Positions 47,218 through 59,446 of a DNA stretch of 64,000 nucleotides are shown here, in pieces. The translations under genes and the position numbers were made by a program. The notes under the pieces were generated by a model. That model worked only from the letters and a program-made list of their open reading frames with translations, had not been told where the DNA came from and did not search any database. The stretch comes from Xestospongia muta. Lineage: Eukaryota > Porifera > Demospongiae > Haplosclerida > Petrosiidae. The DNA lies in contig OY848921.1 of the NCBI GenBank assembly GCA_963693285.1, forward strand, positions 1,302,001 through 1,366,000. Reading direction: 5' to 3'. Position 1 is the first letter of the stretch. The number at the start of each line of letters is the position of its first letter.

Positions 47218-50200
47218 TTACTCTTTCAATGCATCTTTCATTTGTGGATCACTAAAAACTATTTCACGTAGCGTTTCTTTCAAACTGTTGTCTTTGGAAG
47301 CTAAGATGTATTTTAGCATTGAGTCTACCATTTCTTGAGTAAATGGATTAGACCCTCCTCCTGTGCTAGATCCTGCTGCAACTTCATCAGATTGGTAACC
47401 ATGGTCATTTGGCTGGCTCTCATTCTGCAATGGTGGGGAGAGGCTATCTGATTTAGGGGTACCTCTTCTACCAGCAAAAGGACTAGTTTTTGGAGTAATA
47501 TTGATTGGACTACTTCGAGGACTTGGACTCCGTCGACCTAAAAGACGAGATGGTGAAAACCCTCGTTTTTTACTTGGCTCAGGAGGACTTTGATCAAATT
47601 CATCATCTCCTGGAGGAGAGAATTGTTTATTGTCACTCCAAGCACGATTAATCTGACTCTGTCTTGGTCTAGGTGGCGTGTAAGGAGCGACCAATCTAAC
47701 TGGTTTAGGCGAGACAGGGGGAGGTTTTGGAGAGGTAGACAATATGGTTTTGTTCTCTGGTTGGCTATTTTTACGAGGTGGAGGTACTGGTTTTGTTCTG
47801 GAAGTTGGATCACTAGACTTCCTTTCTTGTCCTTGGATCCTTTGTTCACTTTCCACATTCATTTGCTGAATTTTAGACCTGACCGGAGATCCCCTGGAAA
47901 CGGGAGTGGAGTCTTGACTAGAAGGTGTTTCTCTAGAAATAGGTGTAGAGTCTCGACTAGAAGATGTTCCTCTGGATATAGGTGTGGACTCTCGGCTGCT
48001 ATCCTCTTTGTTTTCGAGAACTGTTTCAATATGAGGTTTATGTTTGTTGTTCCCCTTGTTTGTACTTTTCCTCTTGCGAACTGTACGTCTAGAGAAAAGA
48101 CAATTCTCATAAAATAAAAGGATTGAATTAATAATAAGAATTATTATTATATTACACATGAAATACACTTACTGTCTTGGTACTTGTTTGAAAGATGATG
48201 TCGAATATTCTTGCTTTTCAAGACTGCTCTCAATTCCAGAATCATTACCACTCAATTCCTAAGATGAAATGGTAAAGTTTAATGAAACAAATATTCACTC
48301 AAAAGTTCTGGACTAGCTTAACTAGTTGACAGATATTGACAGATGTTGCAATCCCTTATTCAAATTTAACTAACTAGAGACATAAAATATTTACCTCCCT
48401 CCCTCCCTCCCTCTATTTAAACAACATATAAATTACTAGTTATCTTACTTGAGCTTCGGTAGAAATTTTCTTGAGGTAAGTCGCTGGAGCTAGACCCACA
48501 TTTCCATCACATCTTATCAGCCACCATCCTGTGAGAGATTTCTGTAAGACTTCAGCCACTGCTAATTGAGGGAATGATATCTCATCGTCTTCTTCAGCAG
48601 TGTATGGAGCTAATGTTTGGTATTTCTCTATGTCTATAGGAAAAATAAACAAATAAAAGCTTGGCATTTGATAAAACAAGAAATGTAGCAGATGCCAAGA
48701 CAATAGCTTGGCAATGTATATGAACAACAAGAGATGTGAGTTACTACAGGTATAAGGATAGCAATAACTGTGATAGCAATAACTTGAGTGGGATGTTCTG
48801 ATATTGATATGTAATACATAGATAACTCACACATATATTCCTAGAATTTCCTGCTAATCAACTTAATCATGTCACTTCTGTTATATCTTCATTTTATTGT
48901 TAATTTAGTGAAGTCTTATACATTGATTATTTGTCCTCACCTAATGTGGAAATAGGGTTTTCTTCATCGTTGTTTTCTTTATGTAGAGGCTCTAGGTAAC
49001 CACATGGCACCCAACCCTCTTCTTGTTCATCTCTAGAAACAAACCACCAACCTACATTGATATAACAAAAGATATTGGTAATATTAGAGGAAACAATTCA
49101 ATGCAAAGACACTTTGGGAAACACTAATATGCTGTGTCATTGATATAGATAGGAAGGAGATAATGTATTAAAGAGATAAAGATCGTATAGAGAAAGACAG
49201 TTTGATATGTTGGCAACTAAAGAAGTTAAGGTCACTACTATTTGGACACTTTAGGAAACACTAATATGCTGTGTCATTGATATAGATAGGAAGGAAATAA
49301 TGTATTAAAGAGATAAAGATCCTATAGAGTAAGACAATTTGATATGTTGGCAACTAAAGAAGTTAAGAGCACTACTATTTGGGAACATTAGTTGGCTACA
49401 ACTTGTGCAAAATCCAAATATGGAAGGTGAAACCTGATAGGGAATATTTAAACAAGATTCTGTTACAAAAATAAACAATAATACAAACTATTGTTGCTAT
49501 AGAATCGTTTAGAAGAAAGCTTGCAGCTGCAGTGACAACAGTGATACAACTAGTGGAGCATTTGGTATTCTGCCAAGTAATGATATTTCATCCTCGTTTG
49601 TGGTTTGAAGACTTGGCTTATAGTTAGGGTGTGTTTTAATGTGTTGTGTCACAAACCACTCCTTTAATGGCATTTGTGTTGTCTTACAACTAAGTTTTAT
49701 AGTATGTCACAACCAATCTCTTTACAAAACAATTGGAGTATTAACACGAACCAGTACATAACAAGGAGCTCTAGTCTTCTTCTCACTTTGCAAACTTTAG
49801 TCTAGAACTGTGACATTTGGTTTACAATATGATGTTATGTTTTGATACCAATATCATACAGGAAGCTCTAATTACACAACAACACTCCCAAATATCAGCT
49901 GCCAAATTCTTGACTGTTTATCTACTACATATCAATGTTACTAACCATCTTCCATTTTGTCAAGCACTGTTATAACCTCTCCTTCTTCAAAGCTCAACTG
50001 ACCAGTTCCTTGAGCTTGATATGAGTCAATAGCCACATATTCTTGGGCCTCTATCTCCATGGAAGTAGGACTCAGAGACAACTGACCATCACTACCAGTT
50101 CCCTTCTGGTCAGCTCCTAAGGACAACAGAGACAAATCACATTTAATATTTCATGTATCTTGTCATCAAGATATCCTAGCTGTGACATAGATTGTTATCT

Positions 50201-52116
50201 AATGTATTATTATAACTTGTAATTGTTCTGTACTCTAGAAACTTCTCCATGTTTTGATATCCTTGGAATAAATGTTACTATACATTCTGTACTTGGAATA
50301 ATACTCAACTATAATAACATAATTACACACTCTTTGACTTTGTTAATGATATAATAGACAACACATACCAGCTCCTACTAATCCCAAATATGGTGATGTG
50401 TCATAGTCTTCATCATCATCTACTTTAGTCTTCTTGAGATAAGAGCTGGGTATCCATCCTATTTTACCTCTTCTCTCCACTAACCACCAACCTACCGAGA
50501 AAGGACATAGTTATTTTCTCCATTAATCCATCTATCCATCCATCCATTCATCCATCAATCCATCCATTCATCCATCAATCCATCCATTCATCCATCTATC
50601 CAATCCATCCATTCATCCTTTTACCTGAAGGGTCTTTGTTTAACAAGATAACTTGATCACCACTCTCAGCTGAGATTTGACTCGGACTCTCACCTTTAAA
50701 TGCAGCAATTACACAATATTCCTCCCAAACATTGTTGCCTATAGCAACAATATGATATGCAGATGAATGCATGGGCAGTTGGTTAAAACATGATATAATA
50801 TTATGTCATACAAGAATACTATTGAATTTCAATAATTTAATTATTTGCTGCTTTCTTACCAGCTGGCCTTATTTGAGGATAGAGCGTTGCTGGTCGTTGT
50901 AATCGTAATCTACAAATAAATTAAGTACAATAAATTAATCTAATAACATCCTGTTTTGTTGTTATAAAATAAGGTGTATCATGTTTGCTAACTTTGGTTG
51001 TTTTCTGTCGCCAAATTTTGGTGAGAAGAATGTTAAAACGTGACTGCTTCTTGAAATCTTCTCATCTAAGCTGACAAGTAACTGGATTGATAGAAAAAAA
51101 TATTAATAAGTTAATTAATATTTAATATTACTGGGAAAAATTCAAGTTAGTTCTTGCAAACTACAGTCAGTACAGTAAAACTATCTATATCTGATGTTTT
51201 CAAACACTCCTTGCTAAACTAAAACTGTTCTCAACACAGAGGTTTTATAAGACTATAACAAGAGGGTCTAGGTACTTACAAAGAGAAGTTGAATAATACA
51301 TTAAAAGTGGAGTAGATAATAGATCATGGGAGGTATTTGACATACTACTGCTATGAAATATGTTGTAATAAACCAAACACTACTATCAGTAATAATATCA
51401 CTATAAAAACAGGAAGAATTATTAATCAATACATTAACAGTAGAGGTCGTTCTGAAGTAAAATTAAGTTATACATTATTAAAAACATTATATTAATTTAC
51501 GTAATATAATAATTACCTGACAATATTTATTGATAGCTTCAAGTCTGGCTTCAGCCACACTCTTTATATGACTCCTTCCAATAAACTTTCTATCTAGAGA
51601 AGTCAAAACAACAGCTGATTAATGACATTTTAAATTGTAATTTCTTACTTGGAAGAGGTGGCAAGGAGTACTGTTTGTCAGTATATCTATTTGCTCTTTC
51701 AGGAAAAACCAGCTTTAATGTTTCCTACAAAAACAAAATGTAGTTAGTCAATAACTTAATTCTTGCACAATAATCATAAGTCCGTCTGCTGCATTTCCCA
51801 CTTACCTGCAAGGTAAAAAATTCACTGTATCTTCGGAGGACTTCATAACGTTCATCATTGTCCCATGTAACATCGACAACATATACCTGGATATAAAAGT
51901 ATATTATAAATGCTCGTGATTTCTTATCAGCAGAACAGTTCAAACATAGAGAACAAGCTTAGTACTTGTAGTTGTATGAAGATAACTGCACGGTTGGCAG
52001 ACTACTTATGATCATGTCTAACTCACATAATGTTTGCTAGGAACTCTTCTCTTCTCGTAGCCCGTCACAACAATATGATTAACGGCTGTTCTTGGTCCGT
52101 CTCTAGTTCGAGGCAT
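47218..52116 (-). CDS. PX-SH3-SH3-SH3 adaptor 1 (NADPH-oxidase organiser/Tks-like)
   Basis: Thirteen exons on the minus strand, about 707 aa: 52116-52027, 51886-51806, 51724-51649, 51593-51517, 51081-50993, 50909-50860, 50738-50625, 50491-50369, 50116-49946, 49051-48941, 48633-48449, 48258-48173, 48088-47218. Start MPRTRDGPRTAVNHIV. The PX domain has RRYSEFFTLQ (phosphoinositide Arg), SLPPLP and GRSHIKSVAEARL, very like p47phox/Tks5. Three SH3 domains end in WWLVERRGKIGWIPSSYL, WWFVSRDEQEEGWVPCGYL and WWLIRCDGNVGLAPATYL. The tail is Ser/Arg/Pro-rich with repeated SR(E/D)STPISR units and a KPVPPPRK SH3-binding motif, which could fold back on its own SH3s as in p47phox. Probably a membrane-recruited scaffold for an oxidase or podosome-like structures. 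Confidence 0.88.
49109..49386. repeat. Tandem duplication, about 138-base unit, two copies
   Basis: The unit begins ACTTT(G/A)GGAAACACTAATA and ends at CACTACTATTTGG; the copies differ at a handful of bases. It lies in intron 49052-49945 of PX-SH3 gene 1; the rest of that intron shows nothing. Confidence 0.88.
50522..50618. repeat. ATCC-type tetranucleotide repeat
   Basis: Repeated CATCCATTCATCCATCAATC blocks just upstream (in + coordinates) of exon 50625, i.e. inside intron 50492/50624 of the minus-strand gene. Confidence 0.85.
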
Positions 52117-52519
52117 AGCTATATCCAACTTTTACGAGATCTAAAACTGTGTTCTGCACCCTCCCACAGAGCTATATAGTTATTAGGAAACCATAGATAT
52201 ACATTTCATAAAGACCCTCCTACACTAGCAATCGGCTGACTCATCAAAATACTGTAGTATTATAGCAAGATATCTTTATATGGTATTTGTCACGTAAGAA
52301 TAGGTAGGGTTGTGTACATAATTTAGTTCTTATTGGTAAGTTTAAAGGAAGTGTTTAGTGTTTCAACAGGAAGTGCATATATTGCCAAGTACAGTAAACA
52401 AGTGAGAAACTACAGTCTATAAGGTAAATATACTTCCAAACAAAACTTCCTACCAGACTTCAAGACATATTTTATAATAAATATATCTGTATACATATCT
52501 TCTTAATATTAATGTATTA
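52117..52519. other. Intergenic gap between PX-SH3 genes 1 and 2
   Basis: About 400 bases; presumably the promoter of gene 1 and the 3'UTR of gene 2. Nothing else seen. Confidence 0.5.
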
Positions 52520-53383
52520 TTAACAATCCTCCTCTTTTTCTGGTTCATCTTTGTTTTCTTTTTTATGCTTTACTTCAGAAATGTGCCAACTCCTTGGACG
52601 AGGTTGAGCTATTAGTTTTGGCGGTCCTTTGTCTGAATCAGATGGAACTAAGACAACTTTTGTATTCTCAACTGTGTTCTCTTCTTTTGTCTTTTCTTTT
52701 GTCACAGAGTTTGATTTACTGCGAAAATTAGATCCTCTCAAATTATGAAACCAGTCTTTAATGGAAGACATCGATGGTCGTCTTTTGTCTAACGTGGGTT
52801 CATCTTTTTCATTCTCTTCCATAATTGGCGTAATAAAAGTTGAAGCCCTTCGTTTTTCAATTGTCTCCATTAAAAACTTCCTACATTAGTAGTAAGTGTA
52901 AATCTCTCTCTCTCTCTCATACCTTCTTGGAGGAGGTCTTTTTATTCCGGATATAGAGTGGCTTAAGACCTAATGTGAAAAAGGATTGGTTGTAAAATGG
53001 ATTGACTGTAAAATGGATGGATGGATGGATAAATAGATGCATGAATTGATGGGTGAATTGATTATACATTTACTAGCACATACTTGTAAAGAAGATTCTG
53101 TATCTACACTACTATACTCTTCATTTTCATGAGGTTTAAGTATGACAGCTGGTGCATAGCCCGACTTTTTTTTATACCTAACAACCTATCAATTGACTAG
53201 CTAATAATCTCATTCAATGTACTTGACTCTCCACCATCCATGCAATGATTTCTCAGTCACTTCAACCTTCACACCACTGGGTAATGATATCTCATCTTCA
53301 TCTTTAGCTGTATAGTTTTGTGTTGTGATATACGTTTGACCTAATATCAATGATTCTGTGTGTGTGTGTGAAAGAGAGAGAGA

Positions 53384-53441
<58 letters not shown>

Positions 53442-56339
53442 AAGAGACAGAAACAGAGAAGTACAATATTAGGTAGTGTCATATACTGACCTTCCATATT
53501 GTTAGAGCTATCCTGAGACTGAGGTTCCAAATATGTAGATGGAACCCACCCACTTTGATTGTTGTACGTTGCTAGCCACCATCCTAAAGACAAAGTTCCC
53601 GTATTAGCAGCTACAGTCAAGTGAACAGACAATTTCTTACCATCTTCACTTTTCTCAATAATTGTCAGAACAGCTCCTACAGGAAAACTAAGTTGTCTAG
53701 TATCGTCAGTTTTATAGTTATCCAGAGCAGTGTATGAAAGCACAGGAGCAATAGTGGGTGTTGCTTCTTGATCATGAGTAAGAGAGAAGACAAAGCCTAA
53801 TATATCGCGAGTGTCTGTTGGACTCATCAGAGCTTCAGGATCACCTAGTTTCTTGAGAAATGAAGCAGGAACATAGCCACACTCATCTCCTTCAGTTTTG
53901 TAGACAAACCACCATCCTATAATTATAACAAAATAATTTTGTAATATAGTAGTGACAATGGTGACTCTAGTGATAGTAGTGACAGTGATGACATTAGTGA
54001 TAGTATTGACAGTGGTGATAGTACTTGTCAGTGATGACATTAGTGATAGTACTGACAGTGGTGATAGTACTTGTCAGCGGTGACATTAGTGATAGTACTG
54101 ACAGTGTTGATAATAGTGACACTAGAAACACTATTGATGCTAGTGATAATACCGACACCGGTTTTTTATTTTTTATACAATGAAACTAGGGCAAATGGAG
54201 CATTGGTATGGAATTAGAATAAATGTCCTGCATAATAGAGGATGTTATCAAAATTTTCAGTGTATCATTTATGAAAGATGTCATTATGTAATGTACCTGA
54301 GTCATTCTTTAGAGCAACTCGGACACTCTCATGTGCTTTTAACGGCATCTGACAACTTTTTGTGTCTGAACTTGGAATAAAATCAGCTATTGCAATATAT
54401 ATATCCAAACCACTGCCTACAATGATAAGAGGAGGTCAAGAGACTAAAGGAAGACAATTGTAACTCTTACTTTCTGGTAGAAGAGGATAGACAGACAATT
54501 CTAGACTATGTCTTCGTGGTCGTTGGAGTCCTTCTAACTGCTTGTCTCCTGGTCTTGGCTTGAAGAAATCCTTTACAAATATCGATTTTGAAATTTTTGA
54601 TGGCAATTGAAGCAAAATTGTCTGCAACAATAAAGCAAAGAAACAAAAACTTCTTCCCCAAATAGTGAGCTCTCATAAAGGATTTAAGATATTTTCAAAG
54701 GTCTAACTATTATAGAAAACAGTAACAATACTGAGCTACTCTTGTGGATTTGTTGTTATGGTAACGGTACCTATGATCTACTTACTGTACAGTAATCGCT
54801 AATTAATTGAAGTCGAGACTCCACAGCATTTTTGGAATTAGTAGCTCCCAAAATAGCCAGCACATTATCAGCAGCTGTCAGGTTATTATACATTATTTTT
54901 AAAATATATATATTTATTAGCTTCTCACTTGGTAAAGAAGGTATGATTCTCTCACTAGATTTCTGCTTGCCTGCTTCGGCTGGAAACAACAACAACAGAG
55001 TATTCTAAATAAAGACACAGTTGTTGTTTACAAGTGAATTGAGAGATAAGCGAGTTCCTTATGTTACCTCTCCTCACCTGGAATGTAAAAAACTCGCCAT
55101 ATCGACGATATATCTCAAACCTTCTCTTGTCAGACCAAGTAATTTGAATTGCAAATACCTAAAATTCAAAATATGAGACTGTAATTTTGAATTATTGAGA
55201 CTGGATATAATTATAGCAACTTACAAATTTTTGATTTTGTTGTGCGTGGCCTACAACTTCAACATCAGTAACAAACACATCTACTGTTTCTGACTGTGGT
55301 TGGGGCCTGTAAAATGGATGGATGGATGGGTGCTTGGATGGATACATAAATGGATGGATGGATGGATGGATGGGTGCTTGGATGGATAGATAAATGGATG
55401 GATGGATGGATAGATAGATGGATGGATGGATGGATAAATAGATAAATGGATAGATGGATGGATGGATGTACAAACAGACAAACAAAGAAGACAGACCTAA
55501 AATCAACTCCTTTTGGTAATAGTCCAATTGTATTAGCTTCAAGTTCTGTTGGATAACCATATCCTTTTTCTAATTGTGTCTCCGCCTTGTTTAATTTTTC
55601 TTGTGTTTCTGTTGCAGCTCTAAATAGATGGACAAATGAATGGATGAATGGATGAACAGATGGACAAATGAATGGATGAATGGATAAACAAACAAAATGT
55701 ATAGATAGATTAATTAACCTCTTCCATTCTTTTAATTCTTCTTCCAAAGAAGAGATTTGTTCTTTTAAGATATTCCTCTCCTCTAACACAGCCAAAAGAT
55801 CTTTCTTATAAAATTTAGGAACATCACATCTGGAAACTTGACTTTCATGACTCAACTCATCTATCTTTTCTAGTCTGCTTTCAGATGGAAGCATACTTTC
55901 TCTTTCTTCGTCTTCAACTCTTGCATCACTAGAGAGACCATCTTCTTTTATTAATGTCTCAGTGACAACAGTATCGATCAGTTTTTCATCATTGTTCTGA
56001 CTTAGTGAGAAACTATTATGTCTCTTAAAGAGGTCACCAAAGACAATCTGTATGCATACAAATATAATAACAAGCGATACTAATTACAGACACACCTCTC
56101 TTTCTTGTTGGTTGATGTTGATTGTCAACTTAGCTCCACCTAGTATATCTTTTAGAAGGTCATTCTCATTCAGAATTCTCTAGAAAGTCGTGAACGTATA
56201 AAATATAATTTTAACACTTTATAATGCTTGGGTCATTGGCTAGTCATCTACAGTGCATTACGAAGCATCAAATTACCTCGTTTTGCTCAAGAAGTAGCTT
56301 AATATCCTCATCTTTAGTTGTCAAGTCTCTCGACTCCAT
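52520..56339 (-). CDS. PX-SH3-SH3-SH3 adaptor 2 with N-terminal RH2-like coiled coil
   Basis: Sixteen exons, about 728 aa: 56339-56277, 56179-56096, 56047-55719, 55619-55497, 55306-55225, 55158-55078, 55004-54929, 54874-54786, 54621-54471, 54416-54297, 53916-53641, 53583-53491, 53340-53223, 53177-53084, 52969-52923, 52880-52520. The N-terminal 200 residues are helical: [12 protein letters not shown], then [17 protein letters not shown] and [13 protein letters not shown], resembling the RILP/JIP RH2 helix that binds Rab8-type GTPases. [43 protein letters not shown]3s: [80 protein letters not shown]. Basic tail with RRPSM and RPRSW, ending EKEEDC. Exon 55004 rather than 54979 was chosen because it keeps phase and aligns with gene 1. 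Confidence 0.85.
53357..53440. repeat. (GT)n/(GA)n compound microsatellite
   Basis: GT runs then GA runs in + orientation, i.e. (TC)n in the sense of the minus-strand gene, in intron 53490-53341. A GACAGAAA tail follows. Confidence 0.9.
53955..54150. repeat. Degenerate GTGA-type repeat
   Basis: Imperfect GACAGTGGTGATAGTA(C/T)T and GTGATGACATTAGTGATAGT units within intron 53917-54296. No coding. Confidence 0.75.
55310..55480. repeat. GGAT tetranucleotide repeat
   Basis: ATGGATGG repeats with TGCTTGG and TAGATAAA interruptions in intron 55496-55307. A related run lies at 55618-55690. Antisense reading gives Ile-His-Pro-Ser runs, which are not genes. Confidence 0.9.
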
Positions 56340-57009
56340 ACTTACTATTGCCCAGTCGTCATCTTTTGTTATCATTACTGTATCATTTGATATGACAGTG
56401 AATGGGTGTTATATACACACCCACATTCTCTGGCCAATTCGATAGTTTGTCAATGACATAACGAAAGTTTACTTACTCGAAACAGTTAACACAGTCTCTC
56501 AACGAACCAATACAATAGTTCCATCGGCTTAGTGTCAGCCTTTGTAGGGATTCCACGTATTTATAAATACACTTTTGCATGTGAAAAACAACAGTTCATT
56601 ACAACACGCTTATAATAAATATAGACTGTATATTTTAATTTCAGATTCATTATTGTTATTTTTTTAAATATAATGAATGATACTTACATTAAATATCAAT
56701 ATAATTATAAAGAAAGAATAAAAGATAACATTATAGTGAAAATATAAACAAGTTATACAATACAATTGTGTGCTATATTATTTCTTGTACAATAGTAACA
56801 ATGCCCCATACTTGGTATATAATATATACCATACATTATACTTATATACTTAGTATAATAATATATGTCGGATGTATAATATACTAGTATTATATACTAG
56901 TATATAATATATAGAACATATTATTCCCAATACAATGGTGGGACTGCTGGATGTTTGAAGGTATAGACAACTAGACTAGAATAAAATAATGTCCCACTAA
57001 TAAGTTGTG
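56340..57009. other. Intergenic region between PX-SH3 genes 2 and 3
   Basis: Very AT-rich (TATA/ATAT runs around 56780-56930). Presumed promoter of gene 2 and 3'UTR of gene 3. No gene seen. Confidence 0.5.
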
Positions 57010-59446
57010 CTATGTAGTACTTTCATGATGATGTTCATGTTTGTGTTTATTATTGTCTTTCTGATGAAACTGTAAGAAGAGGCCAGGTAGACTTTGAGGT
57101 AGCGAAGATCGATGATAGGGACCATCTATGTGAGATCGAAGAGATAGGTGGTGTGTGGGGGAAGTTAATGAATAGGTGTGGTCGGTTGGAGAGAGAGACA
57201 AATGACGAGTTGAACGGATGGGTCTGTAGGTGTGGTCAACTGTTGAGGGAAATGGCGTGTGATTGTTTGTCCTTGGGAGAGATAAGTGACGAGTACTATA
57301 AGAAGGGTCTGTCAGATATGTTCCATCAGTTGGGAAAAGTGAACGATGATGATGACTGCTGTATCTTGGTAGAGGTAAGTCAGTAGGTGAGGGTGACTGA
57401 TATCTTTTATTAACTGGTGAAGATGGCCGACGGTGTGGTCTATATTCAGATAGAGAAGCAGAATAAGATGGATCTGGAGTGAGTGAATGATGACGAGTGT
57501 TGTTGTCTGAATACCTATACTGGGTGGGGTCAAATGGCAAATGTGGCTGACAAGGTTGATCAGCTGGTGGAGGTGACTGATGATGTCGGTCAGTTGGCAA
57601 AGACGACTGATGATGCATTAAGGGAGTTGGTAAGAATGAATGATCGTTTATTTTACCAGTGCCTGAAAAGATGTAGTCAGAAGGCGATAGTGATCGATGG
57701 CGCTGTATACTATCCAAAAGGTGGTATTGGTCACTTTGTGAAGGAGACTGCCAAGTTGGTTCTTTTAGAGAAGTAAGGTCAGTTGGTGAAAGTGATTGCT
57801 GACGAATTTTACCTAATGATTGCAAAGGGGTGTGGCTAGTTGGCGAAAGTGGTTGACGGGGTACACTGTTGTCTAGAAAATCATCTGAAGGATAAGCTGA
57901 AGGGGTGCAATCAATCACTGAAGGTGATTGGAAGGTGTGGTGAGGGGTGTGATCATTTGGTGAGAACAAGGACAGATCATGCACTGTATTCTCTGGTAAA
58001 TGATCAGAAGAGGTGTGGTCAGTTGTTGTACTATTGAGTGGAAGGTTTACAGTTGTTGATGAGAGGGACTGATGATCAACACCGCTACTATTTACCAGAT
58101 CCTTTTCCTCAGTGTGTTTGGGTGGAAAAGACTCAATAAACTCATCTAGTGTGACATGTTGGAGAAAATCCTCTTGAGATGGGTTTGAAATACTTTGTGT
58201 CTCACTTTTAGATGAGGTCTGATCATCAGTAAACTTTGGTAAGGCAGATTGTTCAAAATCTTTGTCAGACAGAGGTGGTAGAACTTGTTCCTCAAGTTGC
58301 TGCTGCAAATGAATTGTAGAAGGAAGTATAGGAGGCTTAACGTGAAGAGGTGTGGACTTCCAGGCCAGTCTGGGAGGATCATCAAAAGAGTTATCTTGTG
58401 TTTCATCTGAAACATTTGTCATTGGAAGGGCAGATAATTTGGGAGGACAAGTTGGATCATTGTCATCAGCATGATCTGTCATCACATCATCTGGGAGAGT
58501 TGATTTGGTTTTTTCAAAAGAACTCTCTCTCTTGTATGACATATTTCTATTAGTGATTTTGGATGTAGTAGATTTAATATTGTTATCTGATTCATGATCT
58601 TGATGCTCTTTGAAAGGATGTCTATCTTGTAGATTTGTCTCATCAGTATTCAAACTTTCTTCCTTTTTTGCTGTTACTACTTCATCCTCCTTTTCAAGTT
58701 GTCCAGTTTCTGTAATTAAAGTATCTTCTGCATTAGTATCACTTATACGAGGAGGTTTGGGATATGATTGCAATATGGACTGTGCAGGAACTTCACTTGG
58801 ACACAGAGTATCGCTACGATTCATGACTACCTTTTTAGGTGATAGACTTTTCATTTCTCTTACTCCAGTAGAAGAGAGCAGTGAATGACGAACCTGTAGC
58901 TGTGGAGACAAGAATGCCTGCTTCTTGTAAAATCGTATAGGAATTGGACTTTGCCTTTGAGGTTCACGCCAAGTCTGGAGAGATGGAGAACTGGACCGAT
59001 TCCAATCTGATGGATCTGGACTACGTGGGCTTAGGAACCTTAAAGGAACAGCACTGTGTGTTGCAGTGAGTATATCATCATCCTCTCCATCACTAAGATG
59101 GTGTTCATTAAGCGCAAATTGGCTGTGTTCAGGACTGGCAGGAAGAGACCGAGATAATAACCTCTCCATAACACAGATATGAGGTTTATGGAGAGGATGT
59201 TGTTCCTTGTCTGATTTTAGGGAATCGTTATTTAATTCTTGCTTCAGCTGATGTCTTTGAGAGTTTAGAATTAAAGATGTACCTTTCTTGCTTTCATTGG
59301 TTTCTCTTTGAGCAATGTTTAGAGCAGGATATGGGGAACTTTGTCTACTATTAGAAGGAGACAAGCTACATTCAGCAAATACTGTGCCCTCCATTATTGG
59401 AGGAGAGAGAGGAGCTGATATTGGAGAAAGTATCTCAGGGCTACCT
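57010..59446 (-). other. Long last exon: Ser/Pro/His-rich tail
   Basis: 812 codons in one open exon. The first third is SP-rich (SPEILSPISAPLSPP, LSRSLPASPEHSQ), the middle acidic/Ser-rich, and the last third has repeated (H/R)xxSLSPTD or SPSDY/SPTDL units, many proline-directed Ser/Thr sites. It ends in KHEHHHESTT. An open frame of this length against AT-rich background, plus the in-phase acceptor, supports coding. Confidence 0.8.

Noticed and set aside
47590..48117. Plus-strand frame of 175 codons
   Set aside because: Antisense of the Pro/Ser/Arg-rich last exon of PX-SH3 gene 1.
54929..54979. Short form of PX exon 3 in PX-SH3 gene 2
   Set aside because: Out of phase; the acceptor at 55005-55006 gives a 76-base exon that aligns with gene 1.
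55192..55560. Ile-His-Pro-Ser repeat proteins on the minus strand
   Set aside because: GGAT tetranucleotide repeats in introns.
57153..58888. Several plus-strand open frames opposite the 812-codon exon
   Set aside because: Shadows of the minus-strand coding exon; no splice or start context.
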